From the NCBI RefSeq assembly GCF_008710035.1, contig NZ_VYKI01000001.1, positions 342,014 through 406,013 of the forward strand: 64,000 bases of DNA. Direction: 5' to 3'. This DNA comes from Stenotrophomonas cyclobalanopsidis (GTDB lineage: Bacteria > Pseudomonadota > Gammaproteobacteria > Xanthomonadales > Xanthomonadaceae). The translations under genes and the position numbers were made by a program. Below the pieces are notes generated by a model. It saw only the letters and a program-made list of their open reading frames with translations, was not told the DNA's origin and made no database searches. This document shows, piece after piece, positions 37,192 through 47,479 of this stretch. Numbering within the stretch: position 1 is the stretch's first letter; every line of letters starts with the position of its first letter.

Positions 37192-38028
37192 TCAGGCGCT
37201 GATCGAACGCAGATCGATGCACGGACGCATGCGCTCCGTGCCATCCCACTCGGCAGGCAGTCCCACGCTGGCGAAGGCGTCGACGATGGCCTGGCCGATC
37301 TGCTCCATGGCGCCGCTGTCGGGCGGGCCCCAGAAGCCAATGGACAGATCACTGGTGCGCCTGGCGCGCTTCATGTCATCGCCGGAATAGAAGCAGAACC
37401 CTTTGAGGCCTGCGCCTGTGCCGCCGCGCTGCCAGAAAAGTTCATTGGTGTCATCGGCAGCGTCGCCTGGTGTATCGCCGCACCCACCAGTGGCAACGAT
37501 GCCTGCTGCTTCCAGCACTGCAAATGCCGCATCGATCCTGACCCGTGCCAGTTTCCACGCAGCAGCGGACATCTTCCGGTCCGGCTTGCGCACCACGACC
37601 GCGGGAATGGCGTGGCCGGTCAGCGCGGAAAGCAAGGTCTTCACCTGCGGTGACCATGCGTTTTCCACGATGTGGTTGCCATGTGCGTCACACACATCGG
37701 GCTGTGCACCGGCATCGATCAGCAGCTGCACCGCCTCGGGCCCTTCCGGCGAGAACTCTGCTGCCAGGTACAGCGCTGTGCGTCCGCCCGCGCCGATGTG
37801 CTCCAACGGGCTGCCGGCATCGATCAGCAGGCGCAGGGTGGCAAGGGTGTGTTCCATCGGCGCACAGTCCTGGCTGGATGCGGCCCTTTCCAGCGCCGTG
37901 AACCCAAAGGCATCCACCGCGTGTACGTCCGCACCGGCCGCGAGGAAGGCTGCGGTGGCGGCTGCGTTGGCGTTCCAGGCTGCTTCAAAGATATCCGCGG
38001 GAATTTTCACCTTCGGGGACTTCTGCAT
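37192..38028 (-). CDS. ankyrin-repeat protein
   Basis: 278 residues. Ankyrin repeats fill the first ~140 residues (AAFLAAGADVHAVDAFGFTALERAAS; LLIDAGSPLEHIGAGGRTALYLAAE; LLIDAGAQPDVCDAHGNHIVENA). The C-terminal ~135 residues form a separate domain (VRIDAAFAVLEAAGIVATGGCGDTPGD; FCFYSGDDMKRARRT; GFWGPPDSG) of unknown function. ATG 38028 has AAGGA at good distance; a GTG 18 bp upstream is less likely. No signal peptide. It is GC-rich like the core genome, so it lies outside the insert. Confidence 0.8.
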   Translation of the reverse strand: MQKSPKVKIPADIFEAAWNANAAATAAFLAAGADVHAVDAFGFTALERAASSQDCAPMEHTLATLRLLIDAGSPLEHIGAGGRTALYLAAEFSPEGPEAVQLLIDAGAQPDVCDAHGNHIVENAWSPQVKTLLSALTGHAIPAVVVRKPDRKMSAAAWKLARVRIDAAFAVLEAAGIVATGGCGDTPGDAADDTNELFWQRGGTGAGLKGFCFYSGDDMKRARRTSDLSIGFWGPPDSGAMEQIGQAIVDAFASVGLPAEWDGTERMRPCIDLRSISA

Positions 38029-38070
38029 GCTCAGCGATCCTTGCACGGGTAGGGGGCGATTGTAGGCAAT

Positions 38071-38135
38071 GCAGCCGAGCGTGGGCTCGGCGCTACAACG
38101 AGCGGAGCAATGCAGTCGAGCAAGCTCGACTCTAC
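38071..38135. repeat. two SMAG elements
   Basis: CAGCCGAGC(GTG)GGCTCGGCGCTAC at 38071-38096 and CAGTCGAGC(AA)GCTCGACTCTAC at 38111-38135. The CTAC end of the second contributes the stop codon of the kinase gene. Confidence 0.75.
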
Positions 38136-40780
38136 CCCCGATGCCGCAACAGCATCTGCGTCATCAGCGCCCGCAGCGCGGGTGGCTTCACCGGCTTGGC
38201 CACAATGCCCCAGCCCTGCTCGGCGGCGTGCGCCTTCAGCGCGTCATCGCGCTCGGCGGTCACCAGGATCACCGGCGGCCGCGCCTGCCACAGCGTGCAC
38301 AGCGCCTCGTACAGATCCGGCCCGTGCCATTGCCCCATGCGCACGTCCAGCAGCAGCAACTGCGGCACGTTCAGTGCGCTGGCGATCTCCAGCGCGCCTT
38401 GTGGGCCATCGGCCAGTTCCACGTTGCAGCCCCAGCGCTCCAGCAGGGCGCGGGTTGCCGCGCACACGCGCGGGTCATCGTCGATGCTCCACACCCGGCA
38501 CTGGCGCAGCGGGCTGTCGTCGGACGGTTCGGCCGCCAGCACGGGCGGCGGTGCCGGCGCGGCCACATCGTCGGCGTGCCCCAGCGCCACGCTCACCGCG
38601 AACATGCTGCCCTTGCCCAGGGTGGAGCGCAGGCTGATGCGATGGCCGAGCAGGCGGCCGATGCGCTCGACGATGGCCAGGCCCAGGCCGGCGCCGCGTT
38701 CCTGTTCGACGCCGTCGTTCAGGCGGCGGAATTCCTCGAAGATCTCGCCTTGCAGGCTTTCCGGAATGCCTGGGCCCTGGTCGTGCACTTCGATGCGCAG
38801 CTGGTCGCCCACGCGCCGGCAACCGATCAGCACGCGCCCGCGCGGGGTGTAGCGCAGCGCATTGGACAGGAAGTTCTGCAGGATGCGGCGCAGCAGGGCC
38901 TCATCGCTGACCACCACCGCGCGGGTATCGACCCAGTCCAGCTGCAGGCCACGGCTCTGCGCGGCGATGCCGAACTCGCGGGCCAGGGTTTCCAGCAGCG
39001 GCGACAGCGCGAAGGCGCGCACCCGGGTCTGCAGGGAGCCCGATTCCAGTCGCGATATGTCCAGCAGGCTGTTGAGGATGGCGTCCTGCGCGGCCAGTGC
39101 GGCATCGACGTGCTCGCTCAGTTCGCGCGCCTCACCACTCAGCCGCGCGCGCAGCACCGAAACGAACATGCGCGCGGCATTCAGCGGCTGCAGCAGGTCG
39201 TGCACCGCCGAGGCAACGAAGCGGGTCTTGTAGCGGTTGGCCTGCACGGCCTCGCGGCGCGCTTCGTCCAGGTCATGGGTGCGTTCGGCCACGCGGTGTT
39301 CCAGCGCATCGGCCAGTGAGCGCAGTTCGCGCGCGGCGTTCTTGTAGCTGGTGATGTCTGCATAGCTGGTGACGAAGCCGCCGTCGGGCAGGGGATTGCC
39401 GCGGATCTCCAGCACCGTGCCGTCATCCTTCTCGCTTTCGCGCATGTGCGGGCGGCCGCTGCGCAGGTGGTTCAGGCGGCGCTCGATGGCATCGTCGATC
39501 GGCCCGGGACCGAGCAGACCGCGGCGGGCGTTGAAGCGGAACAGCTCCTCGATCGGCCGGCCCACCCGCACCAGCCCCTGCGGGAAGCGGAACAGTTCGA
39601 TATAGCGCGAATTCCACGCCACCAGGCGCAGTTCGCGGTCGATGATGACCACGCCCTGCGGCAGGTGCTCGAGGCTGCGGCTGAGCCCGCTGTCGGCATC
39701 GGTGGCGGCCTGCAGCAGGCCGTCCTGGGCGGTGCGCAGTTCCTGCGCGTGCTGCTTGAGCAGGGTTTCCAGCTCGCTGCGGCTGCGCTGGCGGTGCCGC
39801 GACAGGCGCCGGCGCTGCTGTACGAACAGCGTCAGGAAGCCCAGTGCCAGCCACACGGCGGCACCGGCCATGGCGGCGGCGCGGCCCGCGCTGGAGGCAC
39901 CGCCGGCATCGTGCAGCAGGTGCAGGCTCCAGTCCTCGTCGGGCAGCGGCAGTGTCTGCCACAGCATCGCCTGCGGCAGTGCCGGATCGAGCAGGCGCAC
40001 CATGCGCCCGCCATCGGCCAGCACGTCCTCGGTGCGCACGCGCAGCGGCTGCAGCGACCGGTCGGCGTACTGGCGGGCGTCGAGCATCTCGCGGCGCTCG
40101 TCGGCCCCCAGCGGGCGCAGCAGGCGGTAGCGCCATTCATCGCGGTTGGCCAGGAACACGACGTCGTGGTTGTCGCTGGCCAGCACCACGTCGGGGCTGC
40201 CCAGCCATTCCTGTTCCAGTGCGGACAGCTCGATCTTGATGACGATCACGCCGATGCGCTGGCCGTCGCCATCGACGATCGCCTCGGACATGAAGTAGCC
40301 CGGCACGCCGGTGGTCATGCCGATGCCGTAGAAGCGGCCACGCCCATGCGCCAGCGCCTGCTGGTAGTAAGGGCGGTAGGCGTAGTCCTCGCCGACATTG
40401 GTCGAGGGCTGGTCGAAGTTGCTGGCCGCCACGGCCACGCCATTGCGGCCGACCAGGGTGAGGGTCGAGGTGCGGGTCACCTGGTTGGCGCGCTGCAGCT
40501 TGAGGTTCAGGCGCTGCGTTGCGGCGGGTGTCAGTGGCGCGCGCAGTGCCTGCAGCAGGTCCGGGTCGAGCGCCATCACCTGCGGCAGGGTGCCAAAGCG
40601 GTCAATGCGCTGCTGCAGGCCCTGGCCGTACAGCTGCAGCTGGCGCTGCACCTGGTTGCTTTCGGCGGCCAGCGCGCTGCGCCAAGCGAAGTGGCCGGCG
40701 GCGATCGCGCACAGCACGGTGCCACCAACCATCACCGCGATGGTCAGCAACAGCATCCGATGGCGGCTGAGCCAGTACAT
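38132..40780 (-). CDS. hybrid sensor kinase: Cache-PAS-HisKA-HATPase-REC
   Basis: 882 residues. Helix 1 (LLLTIAVMVGGTVLCAIAAGHF), a ~270-residue periplasmic double-Cache domain as in DctB-type C4-dicarboxylate sensors (GEDYAYRPYYQQALAHGRGRFYG; GYFMSEAIVDGDG), helix 2 near residue 310, PAS (QGVVIIDRELRLVAWN), HisKA with His in AVHDLLQPLNAARM, HATPase (NFLSNALRYTP; GAGLGLAIVERIG) and a C-terminal receiver (VWSIDDDPRV; LLLLDVRMG). Probably senses a carboxylate and signals to the NarL-type regulator across the insert. Beside the porin and dctA genes. Its TAG stop lies in a SMAG. Confidence 0.88.
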   Translation of the reverse strand: MYWLSRHRMLLLTIAVMVGGTVLCAIAAGHFAWRSALAAESNQVQRQLQLYGQGLQQRIDRFGTLPQVMALDPDLLQALRAPLTPAATQRLNLKLQRANQVTRTSTLTLVGRNGVAVAASNFDQPSTNVGEDYAYRPYYQQALAHGRGRFYGIGMTTGVPGYFMSEAIVDGDGQRIGVIVIKIELSALEQEWLGSPDVVLASDNHDVVFLANRDEWRYRLLRPLGADERREMLDARQYADRSLQPLRVRTEDVLADGGRMVRLLDPALPQAMLWQTLPLPDEDWSLHLLHDAGGASSAGRAAAMAGAAVWLALGFLTLFVQQRRRLSRHRQRSRSELETLLKQHAQELRTAQDGLLQAATDADSGLSRSLEHLPQGVVIIDRELRLVAWNSRYIELFRFPQGLVRVGRPIEELFRFNARRGLLGPGPIDDAIERRLNHLRSGRPHMRESEKDDGTVLEIRGNPLPDGGFVTSYADITSYKNAARELRSLADALEHRVAERTHDLDEARREAVQANRYKTRFVASAVHDLLQPLNAARMFVSVLRARLSGEARELSEHVDAALAAQDAILNSLLDISRLESGSLQTRVRAFALSPLLETLAREFGIAAQSRGLQLDWVDTRAVVVSDEALLRRILQNFLSNALRYTPRGRVLIGCRRVGDQLRIEVHDQGPGIPESLQGEIFEEFRRLNDGVEQERGAGLGLAIVERIGRLLGHRISLRSTLGKGSMFAVSVALGHADDVAAPAPPPVLAAEPSDDSPLRQCRVWSIDDDPRVCAATRALLERWGCNVELADGPQGALEIASALNVPQLLLLDVRMGQWHGPDLYEALCTLWQARPPVILVTAERDDALKAHAAEQGWGIVAKPVKPPALRALMTQMLLRHRG

Positions 40781-40792
40781 GGGCGCAGTCTA
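40780..40792 (-). promoter_or_regulatory. putative -10 box for a leaderless kinase mRNA
   Basis: On the minus strand TAGACT (40792-40787) ends 6 nt before ATG 40780. Confidence 0.4.
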
Positions 40793-40848
40793 CGCAGGGC
40801 CGTCGGGCGTGGCATGCACGCCCGCCGGCTTCTGGTCCGTGGAAGGGA

Positions 40849-42015
40849 TCAGAAGTGCATCTGCGCGCGCAGTTCGAAGATTTCCGGGGTGCTGTGCACG
40901 CCACGGCGGCTGGCATCGACCTTCACGTAGTTCGCCTGGAACTTGAAGTGGCTGGTCAGGTACCAGTTGGCGCCCACGGTCAGGTCGTGCTGGCGGCCGC
41001 CGAGGATGCTGCCATCGTCCAGGTCCAGGCGGCTGTAGCGGGCCAGCAGCTCGACCGCGCCGTAGCTGTGGGCCGGCTTGATGTTGGCCACCGCGCCAGC
41101 GCTGTACGGGCGCGATTCGCCGGTCAGCACCCAGCTGGCCATGGCGTACTGGCCGCTGCCGGTGTAGTCGGGCAGGCCCTTGCGGGTCACCGTGGCCTGC
41201 AGGGCTTCACCCTGCAGTGAGAACGGGCCGCGGATCCAGATGCCTTCCAGGCCGGTGCGGCGGATCTGGTCGGCGGTGACCAGGGCGCCGGAGTCGACCA
41301 GCCGGATGTCGGTCAGGCCGGCTTCCGGGCGCGCACGCAGGCGGGCGCTGGCTTCGTGGTGCACGTCGCGGCCGTCGCGGTAGCCGCGCGGGTTTTCCTG
41401 CGAATAGGCCAGGCCCAGGTGGACCACGTCGCCCGGTGCCTTCACCGGGGTCCAGACCGCACGCACGGCCTGCATGGTGCCCGGGTTGTCACCCTGCAGG
41501 TCCTTGCCACCGTAGGCGCCGGCCTGCAGCAGGTACTGCGGGCGTTCCAGCACCCACTCGGCACCGGTGCGACGGGCGGCGTAGAAGGCCTGCACGGGCA
41601 GGGCGGTTTCCAGGAAACTGCCGGCACGCGAGGAGGTGTTGCCGTCCAGGCCGACCGGGGTCTTCATGTAGCCGAAGCGGAAGCGGCCGACATCACGGCC
41701 GAAGAAGGCCTTGCTCTCGAAGCGCACGAACACGTCCAGCCAGGTATCGGACTGGAAGTCGTAGTACACCATCGCGTCGTACACCCCCTTCTTCTTCAGG
41801 GTCGCGCCGAACTCCCTGCGGCGCACGGCGTCATCGTCTTCGATCCCGCTGCCAGAGGAGAAGTCGTTGTAGTCATAGGCGATGTTGCCGGTGGCGGCCA
41901 GTTCGGTTCCGTCGCCGAAGGCGTACTTGGTCGGCCAGTTGTCGAAATCGGCGGCGGAGGCGAAGGCGGGCAGGGCGGCCAGCGACAGGGCCAGCAGGGT
42001 CGGAATGGGGCGCAT
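40849..42015 (-). CDS. OprO/OprP-family outer-membrane porin
   Basis: 388 residues. A signal peptide ([17 protein letters not shown]) precedes a barrel with porin-family parts [34 protein letters not shown] and [21 protein letters not shown], ending in Phe. Upstream in-frame starts give an Arg-rich non-signal extension, so ATG 42015 is the start. It is divergent from dctA and presumably admits C4-dicarboxylates through the outer membrane. It is paralogous to the porin at 27.6-28.8 kb. Confidence 0.85.
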   Translation of the reverse strand: MRPIPTLLALSLAALPAFASAADFDNWPTKYAFGDGTELAATGNIAYDYNDFSSGSGIEDDDAVRRREFGATLKKKGVYDAMVYYDFQSDTWLDVFVRFESKAFFGRDVGRFRFGYMKTPVGLDGNTSSRAGSFLETALPVQAFYAARRTGAEWVLERPQYLLQAGAYGGKDLQGDNPGTMQAVRAVWTPVKAPGDVVHLGLAYSQENPRGYRDGRDVHHEASARLRARPEAGLTDIRLVDSGALVTADQIRRTGLEGIWIRGPFSLQGEALQATVTRKGLPDYTGSGQYAMASWVLTGESRPYSAGAVANIKPAHSYGAVELLARYSRLDLDDGSILGGRQHDLTVGANWYLTSHFKFQANYVKVDASRRGVHSTPEIFELRAQMHF

Positions 42016-42345
42016 GGGGTGCGGCTCTCTCTCTCGGAATGCGTGTGGACAGGACAACAACGGCCGCGCTGGCCGGAACTTTCGCAGGGGAGCGCCCGGT
42101 CGTTCAGTTCGGGCCGGTGGCCGTCCCCGGCACAGGCGGTGCGGCGCCAGTGTAGGCACCCGAGCCACCTGAACCGGGGAGCTAGTACCAATAGGTTATC
42201 TGCGGCGGCGTGCCCTGCGCGTACAAAGGCGTCCATTGGTTGCACCACCAGGCACGCCGTGCCGGGCCTGCAGCCAGTTCCACGGAGGCGGTCCCTGCGC
42301 AGCAGGGATCGTTCGCGCCAGAACTCTCCCCTTCCGGAGTCCGCC
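42016..42345. promoter_or_regulatory. divergent control region of porin and dctA
   Basis: 330 bp without a gene. A near-palindromic TACCAATAGGTTA core (within 42184-42201) is a candidate operator for the NarL-type regulator encoded nearby. It lies about 150 bp before dctA and 170 bp before the porin gene. I saw no convincing GG-N10-GC sigma-54 promoter. Confidence 0.35.
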
Positions 42346-43689
42346 ATGCACATCCCGACCACCCCGGCGCTGCCCAGCAAGCCGCTGCCGATCTACCGCC
42401 AGCTTTATTTCCAGGTGATCGTGGCGATCATCCTGGGCGCCGTCCTCGGCCACTACGAGCCGATGATCGGCGAGAAGATGAAGCCGCTGGGCGATGCCTT
42501 CATCAACCTGGTGAAGATGATCATCGCGCCTGTGATCTTCCTGACCATCGTCACCGGCATCTCCGGCATGACCCACCTGCGCACGGTGGGCCGCGTCTTC
42601 GCCAAGGCGATGGCGTACTTCCTGTTCTTCTCCACCCTGGCCCTGATCGTCGGCATGATCGTGGCGCACGTCGTGCAGCCCGGCGCGGGCATGAACATCA
42701 ACCCGGCCGAGCTGGACCAGACCGCGGTCCACAGCTACGTCGAGAAGTCGCATGACCTGACCCTGGTCGGCTTCCTGATGGACGTCATCCCGAAGACATT
42801 GATCAGCGCCTTCGTCGACGGCAACATCCTGCAGGTGCTGTTCGTGGCCGTGCTGTTCGGCATCGCGCTGGCTTCGGTGGGTGAGAAGGGCAAGCCGATC
42901 GTGAACTTCCTGGAGGCGCTGGTCGCCCCGGTGTTCAAGCTGGTGCACATCCTGATGAAGGCCGCCCCGATCGGTGCCTTCGGTGCCATCGCCTTTACCA
43001 TCGGCAAGTACGGCGTCGGTTCGCTGATCAACCTGGCCTGGCTGGTGGGTTCGTTCTACCTGACCGCCTTCCTGTTCGTGGCCGTCATCCTCGGCGTGGT
43101 CTGCCGCCTGTGCGGGTTCTCGGTGTTCAAGCTGGCCCGCTACCTGAAGGCCGAGCTGCTGCTGGTGCTGGGCACCTCGTCCTCGGAATCGGCGCTGCCG
43201 TCGCTGATGGAGAAGATGGAACGCGCCGGCTGCAGCAAGTCGGTGGTCGGCCTGGTGGTCCCCACCGGCTACTCGTTCAACCTGGACGGCACCAACATCT
43301 ACATGACCCTGGCCGCGCTGTTCATCGCCCAGGCCACCAACACCGAACTGACCCTGGGCCACCAGATCGCCCTGCTGCTGGTCGCCATGCTCAGCTCCAA
43401 GGGCGCGGCCGGCGTCACCGGTGCCGGCTTCATCACCCTGGCCGCCACCCTGGCCGTGGTGCCGGAAGTGCCGGTGGCCGGCATGGCGCTGATCCTGGGC
43501 GTGGATCGCTTCATGAGCGAATGCCGCTCGCTGACCAACTTCATCGGCAATGCGGTGGCTACGGTGGTGGTGTCGCGCTGGGAAGGCGCGCTGGACCGTG
43601 ACCGCCTGAAGCTGGCGCTGGACGGCCGCGAGAGCGAGCTGCCGCTGCCGGTCGATGCCGTGCCGGAGGCACTGCCCGCCAAGGGCTGA
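42346..43689 (+). CDS. dctA: C4-dicarboxylate transporter DctA
   Basis: 447 residues, DAACS family. The family motifs are present: the serine-rich re-entrant loop [14 protein letters not shown], the substrate/cation motif [36 protein letters not shown], and the C-terminal [21 protein letters not shown]. It imports succinate, fumarate and malate with protons or sodium. The frame is open far upstream over the antisense of the porin gene, but ATG 42346 (CCGGAG at ribosome-site distance) gives the family N-terminus. MaeB encoded downstream fits malate use. Confidence 0.93.
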   Translation: MHIPTTPALPSKPLPIYRQLYFQVIVAIILGAVLGHYEPMIGEKMKPLGDAFINLVKMIIAPVIFLTIVTGISGMTHLRTVGRVFAKAMAYFLFFSTLALIVGMIVAHVVQPGAGMNINPAELDQTAVHSYVEKSHDLTLVGFLMDVIPKTLISAFVDGNILQVLFVAVLFGIALASVGEKGKPIVNFLEALVAPVFKLVHILMKAAPIGAFGAIAFTIGKYGVGSLINLAWLVGSFYLTAFLFVAVILGVVCRLCGFSVFKLARYLKAELLLVLGTSSSESALPSLMEKMERAGCSKSVVGLVVPTGYSFNLDGTNIYMTLAALFIAQATNTELTLGHQIALLLVAMLSSKGAAGVTGAGFITLAATLAVVPEVPVAGMALILGVDRFMSECRSLTNFIGNAVATVVVSRWEGALDRDRLKLALDGRESELPLPVDAVPEALPAKG

Positions 43690-43705
43690 CACAGGTGTGT
43701 GGTAC

Positions 43706-43740
43706 CGCGGGGCCGGTCACGCGAGTGACGCGGCCCCGCG
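43706..43740 (+). terminator. hairpin after dctA
   Basis: CGCGGGGCCGGTCAC, loop GCGA, GTGACGCGGCCCCGCG: a long, nearly perfect stem 16 bp after the stop. Only a weak T-run follows (ACGTTTC), so termination is likely but not certain. Confidence 0.6.
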
Positions 43741-43917
43741 ACGTTTCAAGGCGACCCATGGCCGTCATGGGCAACGCCGAAGCTGGTCCCTGGACTGGTC
43801 GCATACGGCACGGAATTGTGCGGTCGCAGCATGGTTGCGACAGGATAGCGACAGGTCCAGGCTCTCCAACGGGGGTATCATCCCCTGTCCCCCTTGCCCA
43901 TTCATTAATCCACGTCG

Positions 43918-46209
43918 ATGTCCAACGAAGATTTCAAACAGGCCGCCCTCGATTACCACCGGATGTCCCCGCCGGGCAAGATCAAGGTCTCTGCAACCAA
44001 GCCCATGCTGACCCAGCGCGACCTGTCGCTGGCGTATTCGCCGGGCGTTGCGTACGCCTGTGAAGCGATCAAGGCCGACCCGCAGCAGGCCAGCGAGCTG
44101 ACCGCGCGCGGCAACCTGGTGGCGGTCATCTCCAACGGCACCGCGGTGCTCGGCCTGGGCAACATCGGTGCACTGGCCGGCAAGCCGGTGATGGAAGGCA
44201 AGGGCGTGCTGTTCCAGAAGTTCGCCGGCATCGATGTGTTCGACATCGAAGTGGACGAGACCGACCCGGACAAGCTGGTCGACATCATCGCCTCGCTGGA
44301 GCCGACCTTCGGCGGCATCAACCTGGAAGACATCAAGGCCCCGGAATGCTTCGTGGTCGAGCGCAAGCTGCGCGAGCGCATGAAGATTCCGGTGTTCCAT
44401 GACGACCAGCACGGCACGGCGATCATCGTCGGTGCAGCGGTGCTCAACGCCATGGCGATCACCGGCAAGAAGATCGAAGACGTGAAGCTGGCGACCACGG
44501 GCATGGGCGCGGCCGGTATTTCCTGCGTGAACATGCTGGTGCAGCTGGGCCTGAAGCCGGAGAACATCCTGGCCTTCGACCGCGAGGGTGTCATCCACAC
44601 CGGCCGGACCGACCTGGACCCGGAAAAGCAGCGCTATGCGCGCGACACCGACAAGCGCACCCTGGCCGAGATCGTCGACGGCGCGGACATCTTCCTGGGC
44701 CTGTCGGCCCCGGGCATCCTGACCGCCGAGATGGTCAAGACCATGGCGCCGGATCCGGTGATCTTCGCCCTGGCCAACCCGACCCCGGAAATCATGCCGG
44801 AGCTGGCGCGCGCCGCCCGTCCGGACGCGATCATCGGCACCGGCCGTTCGGACTATCCGAACCAGGTCAACAACGTGCTGTGCTTCCCGTACCTGTTCCG
44901 CGGCGCGCTGGATGTCGGCGCCACTGCGATCAACGAGGAAATGAAGATCGCCTGCGTGCGCGCCATCGCCGCGCTGGCCCGCCGTGCGGCCACCGACATG
45001 GGCTCGGCCTATGGCGGCGATACCCCGAGCTTCGGCCGTGAATACCTGATCCCGCGTCCGTTCGACCGCCGCCTGCTGGTGGAGCTGTCGGCCGCCGTGG
45101 CCCAGGCCGCGATGGATTCGGGCGTCGCCGCCCGTCCGATCGCCGACATGGGCGCCTACCGCGACAAGCTGGCCCAGTTCGTCTACCGCACCAGCCTGAT
45201 GATGAAGCCGGTCTACGACCGCGCGCGCAACGACAAGCAGCGCGTGGTCTACGCCGAGGGCGAAGAAGAAGTGGTGCTGCAGGCCGTGCAGAACGTGGTC
45301 GACGAAGGCCTGGCGCATCCGATCCTGATCGGCCGCCCGGACGTCATCGAATCGCGCATCGAGCGTCTCGGCCTGCGCCTGAAGGTCGGCGAGAACATTG
45401 AAGTCACCAACATCAATGACGACCCGCGCTTCAACGAATACTGGCAGTACTACCACGGCCTGACCGGCCGCCGCGGCGTGACCGTGGCTGCGGCGAAGAA
45501 CCTGATGCGTTCGCGCCCGACCCTGATCGCCGCCGTGATGGTTGCCCGTGGCGAAGCCGATGCGATGCTGACCGGTATCGTCGGCCGCTTCCACAAGAAG
45601 CTGGGCTACGTGCGCAGCGTGCTGCCGCTGGAATCCAAGGTCACCTCGACTTCGGCCATGACCGGCGTGATCAACCAGCAGGGCGTGTTCTTCTTCGTGG
45701 ACACCCACGTGCAGGAAGACCCGACCGCCGAGCAGCTGTGCGAAGCGACCCTGCAGGCCGCCTACCGCATGAAGCTGTTCGGCATCGAGCCGAAGGTGGC
45801 GCTGCTGTCGCACTCCAACTTTGGCAGCCACGATTCGAAGGATGCGCTGAAGATGCGCCAGGTGCGCGAGATGCTGCTCAAGCGCAACCCGCGTCTGAAC
45901 GTGGACGGCGAAATGCAGGGCGACACGGCGTGGGACGAAGCCCTGCGCCAGAAGCTGCTGCCGGGCTCGACCCTGCAGGGCCGTGCCAACCTGTTCGTGC
46001 TGCCGAACCTGGAAGCGGCCAACATCGCCTACAACCTGGTGCGTGTGTTCACCGACGGCGTGGCGATCGGTCCGATCCTGATGGGCGTGAACAAGCCGGT
46101 GCACATCCTCACCACCAGCGCGACCTCGCGCCGCGTGCTGAACATGACCGCGATCGCCGCGGTGGATGCGCAGATCCGCAAGCAGCTGGAAGCGGAAAGG
46201 AAGGCGTAA
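43918..46209 (+). CDS. maeB: NADP-dependent malic enzyme MaeB (malic enzyme + PTA-like domain)
   Basis: 763 residues. The N-terminal ~425 residues are a malic enzyme ([55 protein letters not shown] for the dinucleotide), and the C-terminal ~330 residues are a phosphate-acetyltransferase-like domain ([29 protein letters not shown]), which in MaeB is regulatory. It decarboxylates malate to pyruvate with NADP, giving pyruvate and NADPH for growth on C4 acids, consistent with dctA just upstream. TATCAT near 43876 may be a -10. A terminator follows. Confidence 0.93.
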   Translation: MSNEDFKQAALDYHRMSPPGKIKVSATKPMLTQRDLSLAYSPGVAYACEAIKADPQQASELTARGNLVAVISNGTAVLGLGNIGALAGKPVMEGKGVLFQKFAGIDVFDIEVDETDPDKLVDIIASLEPTFGGINLEDIKAPECFVVERKLRERMKIPVFHDDQHGTAIIVGAAVLNAMAITGKKIEDVKLATTGMGAAGISCVNMLVQLGLKPENILAFDREGVIHTGRTDLDPEKQRYARDTDKRTLAEIVDGADIFLGLSAPGILTAEMVKTMAPDPVIFALANPTPEIMPELARAARPDAIIGTGRSDYPNQVNNVLCFPYLFRGALDVGATAINEEMKIACVRAIAALARRAATDMGSAYGGDTPSFGREYLIPRPFDRRLLVELSAAVAQAAMDSGVAARPIADMGAYRDKLAQFVYRTSLMMKPVYDRARNDKQRVVYAEGEEEVVLQAVQNVVDEGLAHPILIGRPDVIESRIERLGLRLKVGENIEVTNINDDPRFNEYWQYYHGLTGRRGVTVAAAKNLMRSRPTLIAAVMVARGEADAMLTGIVGRFHKKLGYVRSVLPLESKVTSTSAMTGVINQQGVFFFVDTHVQEDPTAEQLCEATLQAAYRMKLFGIEPKVALLSHSNFGSHDSKDALKMRQVREMLLKRNPRLNVDGEMQGDTAWDEALRQKLLPGSTLQGRANLFVLPNLEAANIAYNLVRVFTDGVAIGPILMGVNKPVHILTTSATSRRVLNMTAIAAVDAQIRKQLEAERKA

Positions 46210-46231
46210 GCCTTCGTTGCCGCGACCGCTG

Positions 46232-46264
46232 CAGAAACGCGCCCCAGGGGGCGCGTTTCTGTTT
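46232..46264 (+). terminator. rho-independent terminator of maeB
   Basis: A perfect 14-bp stem CAGAAACGCGCCCC / GGGGCGCGTTTCTG with a 2-nt spacer, followed by TTTCC, 23 bp after the stop. Confidence 0.75.
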
Positions 46265-46289
46265 CCGCGCAGTGGAAACCGGATCGGGT

Positions 46290-46728
46290 AGCGCTCGCCG
46301 CGTCGTGAGCGGAAACCGGTAGAGTCGACTGTCAGTCGACTGCTGCTTGTCTCCGCCATCGACAACCCCGCGCTTCGCGCGATAGTCGACTGACAGTCGA
46401 CTCTACCCAGCAATCAGCCACGGGGCGCGTTTCTGTTTCCGCGCAGCGGAAACCGGATCGGGTAGCGCCGGGCCGTGCCCGGCGAGCGCGCAGCGCGGCG
46501 GATCAGGCATTCCGCCGGGCATGGCCCGCCGCTACCGGTCAGCGCTTGCCGCGTCGTGAGCGGAAACCGGTAGAGTCGACTGACAGTCGACTCTACCCAG
46601 CAATCAGCTACGGGGCGGGTTTCTGTTTCCGCGCAGCGGAAACCGGAACGGGTAGCGCCGGGCCATGCCCGGCGAGCGCGCAGCGCGGCGGATCAGGCAT
46701 TCCGCCGGGCATGGCCCGGCGCTACCGG
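46290..46728. repeat. 190-bp tandem duplication containing SMAG elements
   Basis: Two copies with an exact 190-bp spacing (for example CTCTACCCAG at 46401 and 46591, GATCAGGCAT at 46501 and 46691), nearly identical over ~175 bp. Each contains a TCGACTGACAGTCGA palindrome and two facing GCCGGGC-type SMAGs. A third, internally deleted copy precedes them (46251-46340). The first full copy also carries the last 18 bp of the adjacent peptidase gene, so the duplication started within that gene's 3' end. Confidence 0.8.
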
Positions 46729-47475
46729 TCAGCGCTTGCCGCGTCGTGCCGGTGTCGGCGGCGGGGCATCCGAGCGCGGCTTGGCGTACTCAGCCCACAG
46801 GGCCGGCAGTGCCTTGCCGGCGTGCTTCTGCCACAGCGCCGGGGTGTACTGGCCTGCACGCAGGGCCTTGTCCAGCGCCAGTACCAGGCCGGGGTGTTCG
46901 CCCTCGGCCCACTTCAGGAACGCACCGGTCACCCGGTAGCCGCTTTCCACGGTCTGCCCCTTGCCCACCTTCTGCGGCAGCGCCCAGCCGGCCGCAGCGT
47001 TGCCCATGCCATAACGGTCGCGTGCGTAGTCGGCGATGCCTTCCACCAGCCAGCCCGGCACGCGCTTGTCGCCGTAGCTCGGGTAGCCCTGCACGATGTG
47101 CATCGCCTCATGGGTCACCAGGTCGATGTCATCGGGGTGCTGCAGCAGCCAGCCCGGGTTGATGGTGATCGTGCTGGCCTTGTCCTTGTCGCCCACGTAG
47201 GCCACGCCGTTGTAGGCCGGGTCGATCACGATGCGCACGTCGGCCGGCGCCTCCGGATGGAAATCCGCCCGTTCGCGCAGGTAGGCGAAGTAGAACGTGT
47301 CGATGATCCGCTTCCGCACCGGTGCGGGCAGCGCGCCGGTGGGATCCTGGTAGGAGAGGGTCACGCGTTCGCGGGTGACCTGGCCATCAAAGGCATCGGT
47401 CTGCGATGGCTGGGCCTGCGCCATGCCGGGCAGGGTGAATGCAGTGAGGGCGAGAGTCAGCAGGCGAAGGCGCAT
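46729..47475 (-). CDS. basic secretory protein-like (BSP) metallopeptidase
   Basis: 248 residues. Signal peptide (LTLALTAFTLPGMAQAQ) and BSP domain with the zinc motif in LVTHEAMHIVQGYPSYG (HExxH) and the third-ligand region PGWLVEGIADYARDRYG. The C-terminal tail is Pro/Arg-rich (DAPPPTPARRGKR). Exported; plant and bacterial BSPs are putative peptidases. It starts 4 bp after the GH92 gene and is co-transcribed with it. The 18 bp encoding RRGKR-stop recur in the downstream repeat, evidence of local rearrangement. Confidence 0.83.
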   Translation of the reverse strand: MRLRLLTLALTAFTLPGMAQAQPSQTDAFDGQVTRERVTLSYQDPTGALPAPVRKRIIDTFYFAYLRERADFHPEAPADVRIVIDPAYNGVAYVGDKDKASTITINPGWLLQHPDDIDLVTHEAMHIVQGYPSYGDKRVPGWLVEGIADYARDRYGMGNAAAGWALPQKVGKGQTVESGYRVTGAFLKWAEGEHPGLVLALDKALRAGQYTPALWQKHAGKALPALWAEYAKPRSDAPPPTPARRGKR

Positions 47476-47479
47476 GGGA

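Noticed and set aside
41356..42345. Long in-frame extension upstream of dctA
   Set aside because: It is the antisense of the porin gene, with His/Gly/Val-rich shadow composition, and DctA has no such domain.
42016..42345. Sigma-54 promoter for dctA, as in rhizobia
   Set aside because: No GG-N10-GC pair with the expected flanks was found; GGCACGCCGTGCC comes closest, but its spacing does not fit.
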